A DNA stretch of 64,000 nt, taken from Tabrizicola thermarum. GTDB taxonomy: Bacteria > Pseudomonadota > Alphaproteobacteria > Rhodobacterales > Rhodobacteraceae. Under the pieces are notes generated by a model. It was not told the origin of the DNA, did not search any database, and saw nothing but the letters and a program-made list of their open reading frames with translations. How positions within the stretch are numbered: position 1 is the stretch's first letter; each line of letters begins with the position of its first letter. The stretch covers positions 67,665 through 131,664 of the forward strand of contig NZ_KZ984537.1 of assembly GCF_003574395.1 (NCBI RefSeq). The letters run 5' to 3'. The translations under genes were made by a program, and so were the position numbers. Of the stretch, positions 33,386-43,941 are shown piece after piece.

Positions 33386-34597
33386 TCAGACTCTCTCGAT
33401 GATCGTGGCTGCGCCCATTCCGCTTGCGATGCACAAGGTGGCAAGGCCAATCGCCTTGTCCTGCCGCTCCAGCTCATCCAGGAGGGTGCCGATGATGATG
33501 GCCCCGGTCGCCCCCAGCGGGTGCCCCATGGCGATCGAGCCACCGTTGACGTTGACCAGTGCCGGATCGACGTCGAAGGCCTGCTGAAAGCGCAAAACCA
33601 CGGATGCGAAGGCCTCGTTCACCTCGAACAGGTCGATATCGCCGATCTGCAGGCCGGAGTCCTTCAGGATCTTCTGCGTCGCCGGAACCGGGCCGGTCAG
33701 CATGATCGTGGGATCGGTGCCGACCTTCGCCGTGGCGCGGATGCGGGCGCGCGGCTTCAGCCCATGCGCGCGGCCGAACTCGGCGCTGCCGATCAGGACG
33801 GCCGCCGCCCCGTCCACGATGCCGCTGGAGTTGCCCGCGTGGTGGATGTGGTTGATCTTCTCGAGGTGCGGATACTTCATGATCGCGACCTTGTCGAAGC
33901 CGGGCATCACCTCGCCCATCTCCTTGAAGGCCGGTTTCAGCGCGCCAAGCGCCTGCATGTCGGTGCCGGGGCGCATGTATTCGTCGCGGTCCAGGATGGT
34001 CAGCCCGTTCTGATCCTTGATCGTCAGGACGGATTTCGCGAACCGTCCTTCCTCCCACGCCCGCGCCGCGCGGCGCTGCGATTCCACCGCCAGGGCGTCG
34101 GCCTGGTCGCGGGTAAAGCCGAATTCGGTGGCGATGATGTCGGCGCTGATGCCCTGAGGGACAAAGTAGGTCTTCATGGCCAGCGTCGGATCGACGGCAA
34201 TCGCCGCCCCGTCCGAGCCCATGGGGACGCGCCCCATCATCTCGACCCCGCCGGCGATATAGGCATGACCCGCCCCGCCCTTCACCTGGTTCGCCGCCAG
34301 GTTCACCGCCTCCATCCCGCTGGCGCAGAAGCGGTTGATCGCCAGGCCCGGGATGCGCTCGTCCAGATCCGAGGCCAGCACCGCCGACCGTGCGAGGCAG
34401 CCGCCCTGTTCGCCGACCTGGGTGACGTTGCCCCAGATCACGTCCTCGACGGCGTGGCCTTCCAGCCCGTTCCGCTCCTTCACTGCGTTCAGCACCTTGG
34501 CCGACAGCGCGACCGAGGTCAGTTCGTGCAAGCTGCCGTCGGGGCGGCCCTTGCCGCGGGGGCTGCGGACGGCGTCGTAGATGAAGGCATCGGTCAT
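33386..34597 (-). CDS. fadA: Acetyl-CoA C-acyltransferase (3-ketoacyl-CoA thiolase)
   Basis: 403 residues. Thiolase with the acylated cysteine at C91 in NRFCASGMEA, and the general-base pair in MGHPLGATGA and LCIASGMGAA near the C-terminus. It cleaves 3-ketoacyl-CoA to acetyl-CoA. GST and acyl-CoA dehydrogenase genes precede it on the same strand (9 bp and about 700 bp), and the MerR gene starts the set. The fadB partner lies behind the cupin block. Confidence 0.93.
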   Translation of the reverse strand: MTDAFIYDAVRSPRGKGRPDGSLHELTSVALSAKVLNAVKERNGLEGHAVEDVIWGNVTQVGEQGGCLARSAVLASDLDERIPGLAINRFCASGMEAVNLAANQVKGGAGHAYIAGGVEMMGRVPMGSDGAAIAVDPTLAMKTYFVPQGISADIIATEFGFTRDQADALAVESQRRAARAWEEGRFAKSVLTIKDQNGLTILDRDEYMRPGTDMQALGALKPAFKEMGEVMPGFDKVAIMKYPHLEKINHIHHAGNSSGIVDGAAAVLIGSAEFGRAHGLKPRARIRATAKVGTDPTIMLTGPVPATQKILKDSGLQIGDIDLFEVNEAFASVVLRFQQAFDVDPALVNVNGGSIAMGHPLGATGAIIIGTLLDELERQDKAIGLATLCIASGMGAATIIERV

Positions 34598-34606
34598 GGT
34601 GGTCTC

Positions 34607-35230
34607 CTATGCGGGGAAGGCCCGCGTCAGCAGGTCGTAGGGGTGTTTCCAGCCGGGCAGCGCACTGATGCGGTCCAGCCAGCGGTCGATGTGCGGCCAG
34701 TCCTTGCGGTCAAAGCCGAAGGGCTCGGGGTAATAGAGGTAGCCGCAGGCCGACAGGTCGGCGATGGTGACGGCGTCTCCGGCGATCCAGGTGCGGTTGT
34801 CAAGGTGGTCGTTCAGCACCGTATAGGCGGCCTTGAGGCGGCCTTGCAGGAAGGGGATCACCGCCTCGGGTCGCTTTTCGGGAGGCAGGAAGTTCATCAG
34901 GAAGCGCGTGGTGCCGATCTGGGTCGAAAGCTTGTGGTTGTCCCAGAACAGCCAGCGCAGCACCTCGCGCCGTTCGGCGGCAGACCGCCCGCCCAGCTTG
35001 CCGGTCTTGGAGGAGATGTAGTCAAGGATCACCCCCGACTGGGTCAGCGTCAGGTCGCCGTCGATCAGCACCGGGACCTCGCCCATCTCGTTGATCGCCT
35101 TGAACTCCGGGCTGCGCGCTTCACCCTTGAAGAAGTCGACGAAGATCGGCTCCCACTCAAGGTCGGCCATCTCCAGCGCGAGGGCGCATTTGTAGGCGTT
35201 GCCGCTTTCGCCGAAGGAATAGAGCTTCAT
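34607..35230 (-). CDS. Glutathione S-transferase family protein
   Basis: 207 residues from the ATG at 35230 (MKLYSFGESGNAYKCALALEM), where the thioredoxin-like N-terminal domain begins. It has the cis-Pro motif (EVPVLIDGD) followed by LTQSGVILDYI, and the all-helical C-terminal domain with AGDAVTIADLSACGYLYYPE. It has Ser at the position usual for beta/other GSTs (about S8). Probably conjugates or isomerises a thiol-reactive intermediate, or simply protects against one, in this beta-oxidation operon. GGGAGAG upstream. Between fadA and the acyl-CoA dehydrogenase genes. Confidence 0.82.
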   Translation of the reverse strand: MKLYSFGESGNAYKCALALEMADLEWEPIFVDFFKGEARSPEFKAINEMGEVPVLIDGDLTLTQSGVILDYISSKTGKLGGRSAAERREVLRWLFWDNHKLSTQIGTTRFLMNFLPPEKRPEAVIPFLQGRLKAAYTVLNDHLDNRTWIAGDAVTIADLSACGYLYYPEPFGFDRKDWPHIDRWLDRISALPGWKHPYDLLTRAFPA

Positions 35231-35254
35231 CGCCGGTCTCTCCCGTGACAGGTC

Positions 35255-35277
35255 GGGCGGGCCTTGGCGGCCCACCC
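35255..35277. repeat. Degenerate GTAGGGTGGGC-like palindrome, copy C
   Basis: Arms GGGCGGGCC (35255-35263) and GGCCCACCC (35269-35277) pair except at one position and share the CCCACCC half with copies A and B. It sits in the 60-bp gap between two genes on the same strand. Weak match, kept for comparison. Confidence 0.4.
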
Positions 35278-35290
35278 TTCGGGCAAAAGC

Positions 35291-37066
35291 CTAGAACGCC
35301 TCGGCGGCCAGCGCCATCACCGGATCGGCCCCGCTTTCGATGCGGGAAAGATGCATGGAACAGGCGGGCAGCTGGCGGGCCATGTAAAAGCGGCCGGTGG
35401 CGATCTTCGCCTCGTAGAAGTCGCGGTCGGCGGCCCCTGCGTCCAGCGCGTCGTACGCGGCCTTGGCCATCCGGGTCCACATCAGGCCCAGGCAGACATG
35501 GCCCATCATGTGCATGAAGTCATAGGACCCGGCCAGCGCCGCATTGGGGTTCTTCATGCCGTTCTGCATGAAGAACATGCCCGCCTGCTGCAACTGCTTC
35601 GACGCGGTCTTCAAGGCCTCCACGAAGCCCTTCATCCGCTCGTCGCCCTCATGCGCCTTGCACTCGGCCTTCACCATTTCAAAGAAGGCCATCACATGCT
35701 TGCCGCCGTCCTGCGCGAGCTTCCGGCCCACCAGATCCAGCGCCTGGATGCCGTTGGCGCCTTCGTAGATCATGGCGATCCGGGCGTCGCGGGCGAACTG
35801 CGACATGCCCCATTCCTCGATATAGCCATGCCCGCCAAAGACCTGCTGGGCCTGCACTGCCATCTCGAAGCCCTTGTCGGTCTGGAACCCCTTCAGCACC
35901 GGGATCATCAGGCTGACCAGCCCTTCGACCGCGGCGTCGCCCGTGCGGGTATAGCGGTCTATCAGCGTCGCGCCCCAGTAGGTCAGCGCGCGGGCGCCCT
36001 CGATGAAGCTCTTCTGCTCCATCAGGTTGCGGCGGATGTCGGGATGCACGATCAAAGGGTCGGCCGGGCCGTTCGGGTTCTTCGCCCCCGTCACGTCGCG
36101 GCCTTGCAGCCGGTCCTTCGCATAGGCCAGCGCGTTCTGATAGGCGGCCTCGGCCACCGCATAGCCTTGCAGCGCCACGCCCAGCCGCGCCTCGTTCATC
36201 ATCGTGAACATGGCGCGCATGCCCTTGTGGAGTTCACCCAGCAAATACCCCGTCGCCCCGTCGTAGTTCATCACGCAGGTCGCGTTGCCGTGGATGCCCA
36301 TCTTGTGCTCGACCTTGCCCACGGACACCGCGTTCCGGTCGCCCAGCGAGCCATCCTCGTTCACCAGAAACTTCGGCACGATGAAAAGGCTGATCCCCTT
36401 CGTCCCCTCGCCGCCGCCCGGGGCCTTGGCCAGCACCAGATGAACGATGTTCTCGGCCATGTCGTGATCCCCGGCCGAGATGAAGATCTTCTGCCCGGTG
36501 ATCTTGTAGGACCCGTCCGCCTGCGGCTCGGCCCTGGTGCGCAACAGGCCAAGGTCGGTCCCGCAATGCGGCTCGGTCAGGTTCATCGTGCCGGTCCATT
36601 CGCAGGTCACAAGCTTCGGCAGCCATTTCGCCTTCTGTTCCTCGGTCCCGTGGACCAGGATCGCCGAATAGGCGCCATGGGTCAGGCCCTGATACATGTT
36701 GAAGGCCATGTTGGCCGAGACAAACGTCTCGTTCACCGCCGTGTGCATGAGGTAAGGCAGGCCCTGCCCGCCGTATTCGGGGGCCGCGTCCAGCGACATC
36801 CAGCCGCCCTCGCGCAGCGTCTTGAACGCCTCCTTGAAACCCTTGGGGGTGCGGACGATGCCGTTCTCCAGCGCGCAGCCCTCGACATCGCCCACAACGT
36901 TCAGAGGCGTCAGAATGTCCTGGGCCACTTTCGCGGCCTCGTCGAACACAGCCTCGGTGAAGCTTCTGTCCAGATCGGCGTAGCCGGGAATATCGGCTTC
37001 GGAGACCTTCAGAACGTCGTGCAGCAGGAACTGCATGTCCTTCACGGGTGCGGTGTAGCTGGGCAT
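35291..37066 (-). CDS. Acyl-CoA dehydrogenase (FadE-like)
   Basis: 591 residues from the ATG at 37066, with GAGGAGAG directly upstream; a longer open frame ahead of it does not match. Flavoprotein that makes the trans-2 double bond in acyl-CoA. Seen: [23 protein letters not shown] and GQKIFISAG (FAD/substrate regions), the [30 protein letters not shown] stretch, and [17 protein letters not shown] with the Glu position of the catalytic base typical of the long C-terminal type. The extra C-terminal domain (about 460-591) is usual for this branch. Located between GST and MerR genes. Confidence 0.9.
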   Translation of the reverse strand: MPSYTAPVKDMQFLLHDVLKVSEADIPGYADLDRSFTEAVFDEAAKVAQDILTPLNVVGDVEGCALENGIVRTPKGFKEAFKTLREGGWMSLDAAPEYGGQGLPYLMHTAVNETFVSANMAFNMYQGLTHGAYSAILVHGTEEQKAKWLPKLVTCEWTGTMNLTEPHCGTDLGLLRTRAEPQADGSYKITGQKIFISAGDHDMAENIVHLVLAKAPGGGEGTKGISLFIVPKFLVNEDGSLGDRNAVSVGKVEHKMGIHGNATCVMNYDGATGYLLGELHKGMRAMFTMMNEARLGVALQGYAVAEAAYQNALAYAKDRLQGRDVTGAKNPNGPADPLIVHPDIRRNLMEQKSFIEGARALTYWGATLIDRYTRTGDAAVEGLVSLMIPVLKGFQTDKGFEMAVQAQQVFGGHGYIEEWGMSQFARDARIAMIYEGANGIQALDLVGRKLAQDGGKHVMAFFEMVKAECKAHEGDERMKGFVEALKTASKQLQQAGMFFMQNGMKNPNAALAGSYDFMHMMGHVCLGLMWTRMAKAAYDALDAGAADRDFYEAKIATGRFYMARQLPACSMHLSRIESGADPVMALAAEAF

Positions 37067-37128
37067 TCTTCTCTCCTCTTCCCTGTCATGTGCCGCGCCG
37101 CGGGGGGCGCGGGTCGATCGGTGTCGCG

Positions 37129-37530
37129 TCAGGCGGCCTGCGGTGACGCAAGCCCCTTCGCCTCGGCCTTGGCCAGTTCGGCCTTCAGCTCGGCAATTGC
37201 CACGTCCAGCTCGGCGCGCTGGGCCTCCATCACCCGCAGCCGTTCGCGGGCGATCTCGCAGGCGCGCCGGTTCTGCGCCGTGTTGCCGCTGTCGCGGTCG
37301 TAGAGGTCCAGCGTCTGCCGGATGTCCTCCAGGCTGAAACCGAACCGCTTGCCACGCAGGATCAGCGCCAGTCGAGCCCGGTCGCGCCGGGTGAACAGCC
37401 GCCGTGTCCCGATGCGGATCGGGGTCAGCAATTCCTTGGCCTCGTAGAACCGCAGCGTGCGCGGGGTCACGCCGTAGGCCTCGCACGTCTGCCGGATCGT
37501 CATCACGTCACTTGGAACTTGGGTCGTCAT
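37129..37530 (-). CDS. MerR-family regulator, LiuR/PsrA-type
   Basis: 133 residues from the ATG at 37530; ATGs at 37545 and 37503 are possible. The N-terminal winged HTH ([26 protein letters not shown]) and [28 protein letters not shown] are MerR family. The C-terminal half is a coiled-coil dimer helix ([26 protein letters not shown]) with no Cys pattern of metal sensors, so it likely senses an acyl-CoA or similar. The gene heads the beta-oxidation set, and a TTGACGTTAACGTCA palindrome lies 72 bp upstream. Confidence 0.85.
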   Translation of the reverse strand: MTTQVPSDVMTIRQTCEAYGVTPRTLRFYEAKELLTPIRIGTRRLFTRRDRARLALILRGKRFGFSLEDIRQTLDLYDRDSGNTAQNRRACEIARERLRVMEAQRAELDVAIAELKAELAKAEAKGLASPQAA

Positions 37531-37601
37531 GGTCACACTCGTCATTGGGAAGCATTGCTGCGGGGGCAGATGCAAACCCGAACCGATGAATACCAGAGCA
37601 G

Positions 37602-37616
37602 TTGACGTTAACGTCA
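37602..37616. promoter_or_regulatory. Palindromic operator in front of merR (LiuR-type)
   Basis: TTGACGTTAACGTCA contains the perfect 14-bp palindrome TGACGTTAACGTCA (37603-37616). This fits the reported LiuR-type MerR operator (TTGACGTTAACGTCAA) of alphaproteobacterial fatty/amino-acid oxidation regulons. Further TGACGT-like half-sites follow at 37619-37630 and 37643-37655. Autoregulation by the adjoining MerR is an inference. Confidence 0.65.
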
Positions 37617-37726
37617 CTGTGACGTCACGTCAGAGCGGCACATGACGTGAAGTCAGCGCTCTGCGGTCAACCTTGTGATTGAGAGCGCAGGAACTTCGGT
37701 GGCGGACCGAGAAGGCCGAATGAAGA

Positions 37727-37762
37727 ATGAAAAAGGGCCCCGGCCCTGGACCGAGACCCTTT
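37727..37762 (-). terminator. Rho-independent terminator after asd
   Basis: On the minus strand the RNA can form a 12-bp stem (AAAGGGTCTCGG with CCGGGGCCCTTT, two G-U pairs) around a 7-base loop, followed by a run of U. It starts about 22 bp after the asd stop, at 37732-37762 plus the U tail. Confidence 0.8.
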
Positions 37763-37783
37763 CAAGGCCATGTGGGGAAACCC

Positions 37784-38806
37784 TCAGCCCTTCTTCAGGA
37801 CCTTCGATCCCAGCAGTTCGGCGATCTGCACCGCGTTCAGCGCCGCGCCCTTGCGCAGGTTGTCGGACACGCACCACAGGCTCAGCCCGTTGTCGATGGT
37901 CGAATCCTGCCGCACCCGGCTGACGTAGGTCGCATATTCGCCCACGCATTCGATCGGCGTGATGTAGCCACCGGGCTCGCGCTTGTCGATCAGCATCACG
38001 CCTGGCGCCTCGCGCAGGATGTCCTGCGCCTCTTGCCAGTCGAGGAACTCCTCGAACTCGATGTTGATCGCCTCGGAATGGCCGACGAAGACCGGCACCC
38101 GCACGCAGGTCGCGGTGACCTTGATCTTCGGATCGAGGATCTTCTTCGTCTCGGCCACCATCTTCCATTCTTCCTTGGTCTCGCCCGAGTCCAGGAAGAC
38201 GTCGATCTGCGGGATCACGTTGAAGGCGATCTGCTTTTGGAACTTCTTTGCCGGAACCTCGTCGACCGGATTGTAGATCGATTTGGTCTGGTTCCACAGC
38301 TCGTCCATCCCTTCCTTCCCGGCACCGGAAACGGACTGATAGGTCGCCACCACGACGCGCTTGATCTTTGCGCGATCGTGCAGCGGCTTCAGCGCCACCA
38401 CCATCTGCGCGGTGGAACAGTTGGGGTTGGCGATGATGTTCCGGTTCTTGTAGCCGTGGATGGCGTCGGCGTTCACTTCCGGCACGATCAGCGGAATGTC
38501 CGGGTCGTAGCGATAGAGCGACGAGTTGTCGATCACCACGCAGCCCGCAGCCGCAGCCTTGGGCGCATAGACCTTGGTCGCCTCGGATCCCACGGCGAAA
38601 AGCGCGATGTCCCAGCCGGTGAAGTCGAACGTGTCCAGGTCCCTGGTCTTCAGGGTCTTGTCGCCAAAGCTGACTTCGGTGCCCAGAGATTTGCGCGACG
38701 CCAGCGCGGCGATCTCATCGACCGGGAACTCGCGCTCGGCGAGGATGTTCAGCATTTCGCGGCCCACGTTGCCCGTGGCACCCGCGACGACGACCTTGTA
38801 GCCCAT
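37784..38806 (-). CDS. asd: Aspartate-semialdehyde dehydrogenase
   Basis: 340 residues. NADPH enzyme of lysine, threonine and methionine synthesis that makes aspartate semialdehyde. The N-terminal Rossmann motif is VVAGATGNVG; the catalytic cysteine is C130 in ANPNCSTAQ; the EVPAKKFQKQIAFNVIPQID and RVPVFVGHSEAIN segments complete the active site. A strong terminator follows. Single-gene transcript by its spacing. Confidence 0.95.
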   Translation of the reverse strand: MGYKVVVAGATGNVGREMLNILAEREFPVDEIAALASRKSLGTEVSFGDKTLKTRDLDTFDFTGWDIALFAVGSEATKVYAPKAAAAGCVVIDNSSLYRYDPDIPLIVPEVNADAIHGYKNRNIIANPNCSTAQMVVALKPLHDRAKIKRVVVATYQSVSGAGKEGMDELWNQTKSIYNPVDEVPAKKFQKQIAFNVIPQIDVFLDSGETKEEWKMVAETKKILDPKIKVTATCVRVPVFVGHSEAINIEFEEFLDWQEAQDILREAPGVMLIDKREPGGYITPIECVGEYATYVSRVRQDSTIDNGLSLWCVSDNLRKGAALNAVQIAELLGSKVLKKG

Positions 38807-38896
38807 CGGGGTTCTCCTCTGACCGTCCCGAAGGTGGGACGCGTGGCTGTTAGCCTATGGGTCGCGCGGGGGGAAGCGGATTCGACGGGGTCGGCC

Positions 38897-40066
38897 TCAG
38901 TCGGTCCGGTCCTGTGACAGCAGGTAGACGGCCAGACCCACGGCGGTGGTGATCGCAAAGAACAGGAACACCGCCTGATACGGCGCGGCGGGTGGCACGG
39001 GCGCGGTCGCGGCGTGGATGCGGCCGGTCAGGATCTGGGCGATGCCGATGGGCGCAATGCCGAAAAGGTTCAGCAGCGTCACGCCCCGTCCCATGAGATG
39101 CGGTGGGAAGAACGCCCGGCCATGGGCGATGACCATCGGAAAACTCGCCCCGAAGAACCCGGCCGCCACCAGAAGCGCCGTCGCCACCCAGGGCGCTGCG
39201 GCGGCGAACCACCAAAGACCCGCAAGACAGGCCAGCGTCACCGCATTGCCGCCGAAGATCACCCATTTCCGGGTGCCAAGCCAGCGGTCCAGCGGGCCGT
39301 AGGCGAAGTTGCCCGCCACCATCGCCAGCCCGATCCAGAGACCGACCCGCCCGATCTCCAGCGGGTCCGCCCCATGCACATCCGCGAAATACGGTCCCAC
39401 CCACAACCCGCGCAGCCCGGCGATCGGGGTGTAGCAGACCACCATCATCGCCAGGATCGGCCAGATCGCCGGGATGCGCAACAGGTCCAGAAGCGAGCCA
39501 TCCCGCGCCGTCTCCAGCCGTTCGGGATCGCGCACGAGGATCAGGATCGCCAGAGCCACCGCCCCGGTGATCGCCGCCAGCCCCAGCACCGTCTCGCGCC
39601 AGCCGAAGGCCTCGACTGCCGCCGACAGGGGCAGCGAGGAGGCCACGTTGCCCAGCGAGCCCACGCCGATGGTGATCCCGGCCAACGTGCCGAAGACCGC
39701 AGGCGAAAACTGGCGGGCGAAGATGAAGTAGCTGGCCATCAGCACCGGCGCGCAGCCGATGCCGATCAGCGCCATCGCCAGCTTGATCTGGAACGCCCCG
39801 GTCGCCTGCGCGAACAGAAGCGCTCCGCCGGCCCCGACGGCCAGCAGGACGCCCGAGGTCAGCCGCGGTCCGATCCGGTCGAGGCTTGACCCGATGGGGA
39901 CCTGCATCGCGGCAAAGGCCAGAAACCACCAGCCCGAGGCCGAGGCGAGGTCGGCCGCCGTCAGGCCCAGGTCGGCTTTCAGCACGGGCGTCAGCACCGC
40001 GAGGAAAGCGCGGTAGAACTGGCTCAGGACATAGGCAAGGATCAGGGCGGCAATGCCGACGCGCAT
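38897..40066 (-). CDS. MFS transporter
   Basis: 389 residues from the ATG at 40066. Twelve hydrophobic helices of a major facilitator: the first MRVGIAALILAYVLSQFYRAFLAVLTPVLKADL, the motif-A-like PIGSSLDRIGPRLTSGVLLAV loop between helices 2 and 3, and a long cytoplasmic middle loop. It belongs to a general sugar/organic-acid/drug branch I cannot narrow further. Divergent from the DUF4424 gene. AAAGG precedes the start. Confidence 0.85.
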   Translation of the reverse strand: MRVGIAALILAYVLSQFYRAFLAVLTPVLKADLGLTAADLASASGWWFLAFAAMQVPIGSSLDRIGPRLTSGVLLAVGAGGALLFAQATGAFQIKLAMALIGIGCAPVLMASYFIFARQFSPAVFGTLAGITIGVGSLGNVASSLPLSAAVEAFGWRETVLGLAAITGAVALAILILVRDPERLETARDGSLLDLLRIPAIWPILAMMVVCYTPIAGLRGLWVGPYFADVHGADPLEIGRVGLWIGLAMVAGNFAYGPLDRWLGTRKWVIFGGNAVTLACLAGLWWFAAAAPWVATALLVAAGFFGASFPMVIAHGRAFFPPHLMGRGVTLLNLFGIAPIGIAQILTGRIHAATAPVPPAAPYQAVFLFFAITTAVGLAVYLLSQDRTD

Positions 40067-40231
40067 GGCGGAGCCTTTCGGGAACCGACGCCTTGTCGCA
40101 AGCGCCACGGGCGGGTGCAAGGCCGATTTCTGCGCAGAACCCGGTCGGAAGTTTGCGCAGACTCCCTCTCCGCCCCCTTGCGGTAGCGCGGTCTCGCGCG
40201 TCAGATACCGTCATTCGTCCCGGAGGTTTCG

Positions 40232-41278
40232 ATGCGCCTGACCCTTGTCCCCCTGCTTTTCCTTGCCGCGCCCGCCCTTGCCAACGACGGGTTCGGCGGC
40301 CTCTCCGCCACCGGCCTGACCTTCGACCAGACCGACGCCGTCGCGATGGAGGAAGAGCGGCTGTTCATCTCGATCGACAGGGTCGCCGTCGACTATGTCT
40401 TTCGCAACCTGACCGACCGGGACGTGACCGGCGAGGTCATCTTCCCGCTGCCGCCGGTGGGCGTCTGGTCCGGCTACGAGGCGATGATGAACCTGCCCGA
40501 GGATCTGACGCAGGAGGATCTCGTCGGTTTCACCGCTACGGTGGACGGCAAGCCCGTCAGCGTGGAGATCGACCGCATCGCCGTGGTCGAGGAGGGCTTC
40601 GACGAAGAGAACCCGCCATCCAGGCAATACGACAACCCCGGACGCGACGTGACCGCCGATCTGGAGCGGCTGGGCATCCCGCTGACGCTGGATTACATGG
40701 CGGTGCGCAAGGTGCTGCTGTCGTTGCCCGAGGAGAAGCGCAAGGAAGTCGAGGCGCTTGGTCTGGCCGAATATTACGACGGCGATCCCGCGCAGGATGT
40801 CCCGCCCGATGTCTGGGGGACCTGGGCGATCGTCACCCGCTACCACTGGACGCAGACCTTCCCGGCCGGGAAGACCCTGTCGGTCAGTCACAGCTATACC
40901 AACCGCCCGCCCGGGGGGCTGTTCTACTGGTCCGATCCGCCCGAGGAGTACCAGACCGATCTGGTCAACCAGTACTGCATCGACCCGGGCACTTCGAAAG
41001 CTCTGGCGAAGGCGCTGAAGAACCCTGAAGGCGACGAGTTCGGCCATTACGGCACGGCTTGGAACATCTCTTACGTCCTGCGGACCGCGAACAGCTGGGC
41101 CGGCCCCATCGGCCGCTTCACCCTGACGCTCGACAAGGGCGACCCGAGGAACGTGATCTCGCTCTGCGCCGAAGGGGTCAGGAAGACCGACCCCACCACC
41201 TTTGTCATCGAGAAGAAGGACTACACCCCCGACCGCGATCTCGAGGTGCTGATCGTCCAGCCGATGAACCCGAATTAA
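40232..41278 (+). CDS. DUF4424-family periplasmic protein
   Basis: 348 residues. Signal peptide MRLTLVPLLFLAAPALA, then NDGFGGLSATGLTFDQTDAVAMEEERLFISIDRVAVDYVFRNLT, which is the family's conserved start. A long beta-rich body follows with no catalytic motif that I recognise. Widespread in alphaproteobacteria, function unknown. It stands alone between two minus-strand MFS genes; 9 bp separate its stop from that of the second MFS gene. Confidence 0.85.
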   Translation: MRLTLVPLLFLAAPALANDGFGGLSATGLTFDQTDAVAMEEERLFISIDRVAVDYVFRNLTDRDVTGEVIFPLPPVGVWSGYEAMMNLPEDLTQEDLVGFTATVDGKPVSVEIDRIAVVEEGFDEENPPSRQYDNPGRDVTADLERLGIPLTLDYMAVRKVLLSLPEEKRKEVEALGLAEYYDGDPAQDVPPDVWGTWAIVTRYHWTQTFPAGKTLSVSHSYTNRPPGGLFYWSDPPEEYQTDLVNQYCIDPGTSKALAKALKNPEGDEFGHYGTAWNISYVLRTANSWAGPIGRFTLTLDKGDPRNVISLCAEGVRKTDPTTFVIEKKDYTPDRDLEVLIVQPMNPN

Positions 41279-41287
41279 GGCCGACGG

Positions 41288-42529
41288 TCACGCCGCCTGC
41301 GCCACCATCTGCCGTTCCCGGATCGGCAGGTGGACCAGCGCGCTGAACGCGCCCACGCCCACGCCGATCCACCAGACCAACGTGTAATCGCCGTTCAGGT
41401 CATACATCCGACCACCCAGCCAGACCCCCAGGAACCCTCCGATCTGGTGGCTCAGGAAGACCACGCCGTATAGCGTGCCCATGTAGCGGATGCCATAGAT
41501 ATGCGCGACCAGGCCGCTGGTCAGCGGAACCGTGGCCAGCCACAGCGACCCCATCACCGCCGAGAAGACCAGCACGCTGACCGGCGTGATCGGCAGCAGG
41601 ATGAACAGCGCCGCCGCGATGGTCCGGCCCACATAGATCCCGAACAACAGGTATTTCTTCGTGTACCGCTTGCCCAGCCACCCCGCCGTCAAGGTCCCCG
41701 CGATGTTGAAGAGGCCAATCACCGCAATCGACACCGCCCCCAGCGCCGAGGTCGTGGTGACGCCGATGTTCGACAGCATGGACCCCGCGTCGATGGGCGA
41801 GCACAGCTCGGTCACGAAGGCCGGGAAATGCGCGGTGATGAAGGCCAGCTGATAGCCGCAGGAAAAGAAGCCCAGGAAGATCAGCGTGTAGGACGGGTCC
41901 TTGAAGGCCCGGATCAGCACGGTGCCCAGGCTTTCCTCCAGCTCCTGCTTCGTGGCCATCTGCGGGCTGCGCAGGAACGGCAGCGCGGCCAGCGTCGTCA
42001 GGATCACCATGGCGAAGATCAGGAACACCGTCTGCCAGCTGTAGCTCTGCAACAGCCACTCCGCCGTCGGAGCGCCGAAGACCTGCCCCGCCGATCCCGC
42101 CGCCGTCGCGATCCCCAGCGCCATCGACCGGTTCTCGGCGCTTGCCGCGCGCCCGACGATGGCCAGGATAACCCCGAACCCGGTTCCGGCGATGCCGAAG
42201 CCGACCAGGATCGCCAGAAACTGATGCTGTCCCGGCGTCACCGCATGGGCCGAGAGCACCAGCCCCGCCGAATACAGGATCGCCCCGGTGACGATCGCCC
42301 GCCGGTCGCCGAACCGTTCCGCCATCGCCCCGAACAGCGGCTGGCCGATACCCCAGGCCAGGTTCTGGATCGCGATGGCCAGAGAGAAATCCGCCCGCAG
42401 CCAGCCGAACTCGGTCGCGATCGGGATCTGGAACACCCCGAAACTGGCCCGGATCGCGAATGAGATCATCAGGACCAGGCAACCGGCAATCAGGACGGGA
42501 GTGACGAGGGGGGCTTTTGCTGACTGCAT
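41288..42529 (-). CDS. MFS transporter (oxalate/monocarboxylate-type)
   Basis: 413 residues with twelve hydrophobic helices: LIAGCLVLMISFAIRASFGVFQIPIATEFGW at the start, GIGQPLFGAMAERFGDRRAIVTGAI (motif A), a helix VGFGIAGTGFGVILAIVGRAA, and a second-half LFNIAGTLTAGWLGKRYTKKYLL. The N-terminal pattern is closest in style to the oxalate:formate/monocarboxylate MFS branch. Convergent with DUF4424; substrate not assigned. Confidence 0.82.
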   Translation of the reverse strand: MQSAKAPLVTPVLIAGCLVLMISFAIRASFGVFQIPIATEFGWLRADFSLAIAIQNLAWGIGQPLFGAMAERFGDRRAIVTGAILYSAGLVLSAHAVTPGQHQFLAILVGFGIAGTGFGVILAIVGRAASAENRSMALGIATAAGSAGQVFGAPTAEWLLQSYSWQTVFLIFAMVILTTLAALPFLRSPQMATKQELEESLGTVLIRAFKDPSYTLIFLGFFSCGYQLAFITAHFPAFVTELCSPIDAGSMLSNIGVTTTSALGAVSIAVIGLFNIAGTLTAGWLGKRYTKKYLLFGIYVGRTIAAALFILLPITPVSVLVFSAVMGSLWLATVPLTSGLVAHIYGIRYMGTLYGVVFLSHQIGGFLGVWLGGRMYDLNGDYTLVWWIGVGVGAFSALVHLPIRERQMVAQAA

Positions 42530-42873
42530 CCTGCTGGCCTTTGCCGCTACCGGCGCGGACCCTGCGCCCGCACCCGTGCAGCGTCAACCGCGAACTTGTG
42601 ACCGTTACACCGCGCCCGGCACGGGCCGGAAACTCCAGCGAATCAGCAGCAGCGCCCTTTGCGGTATCCCCGGCGAAGGCTTCGACACAAGGGCCGACCG
42701 ACAAGCGGCAGAAGGCCCTCCTTGACCGGATTCCCTGCCTGGTGATCCGGCACGAGACGAGCCTTTCCCTCGGCTCGTCCCCACCTTGTCCTGACGGACT
42801 GCTTTGCCTGCGCCAGGCGTCTCGTCACAAGGACCCCGGCGAACAGAAGCCGCAGGCGCTCGACGCGCGGTCG
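42530..42873. other. Intergenic region between MFS and ABC-ATPase genes
   Basis: 344 bp with no supported gene. A hairpin with 8-bp arms, GACGAGCC (42756-42763) and GGCTCGTC (42772-42779), lies about 95 bp beyond the end of the ABC-ATPase gene, but it has no U run on either strand. The upstream end must hold the promoter of the MFS gene; no clear -35/-10 was found. Confidence 0.5.
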
Positions 42874-43923
<1,050 letters not shown>

Positions 43924-43941
43924 GGGTTTTCCTCCCCCCGT

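Noticed and set aside
42756-42779. GACGAGCC/GGCTCGTC hairpin as a terminator for the ABC-ATPase gene
   Set aside because: There is no U run on either strand and it lies about 95 bp past the stop; kept only as a note in the intergenic entry.
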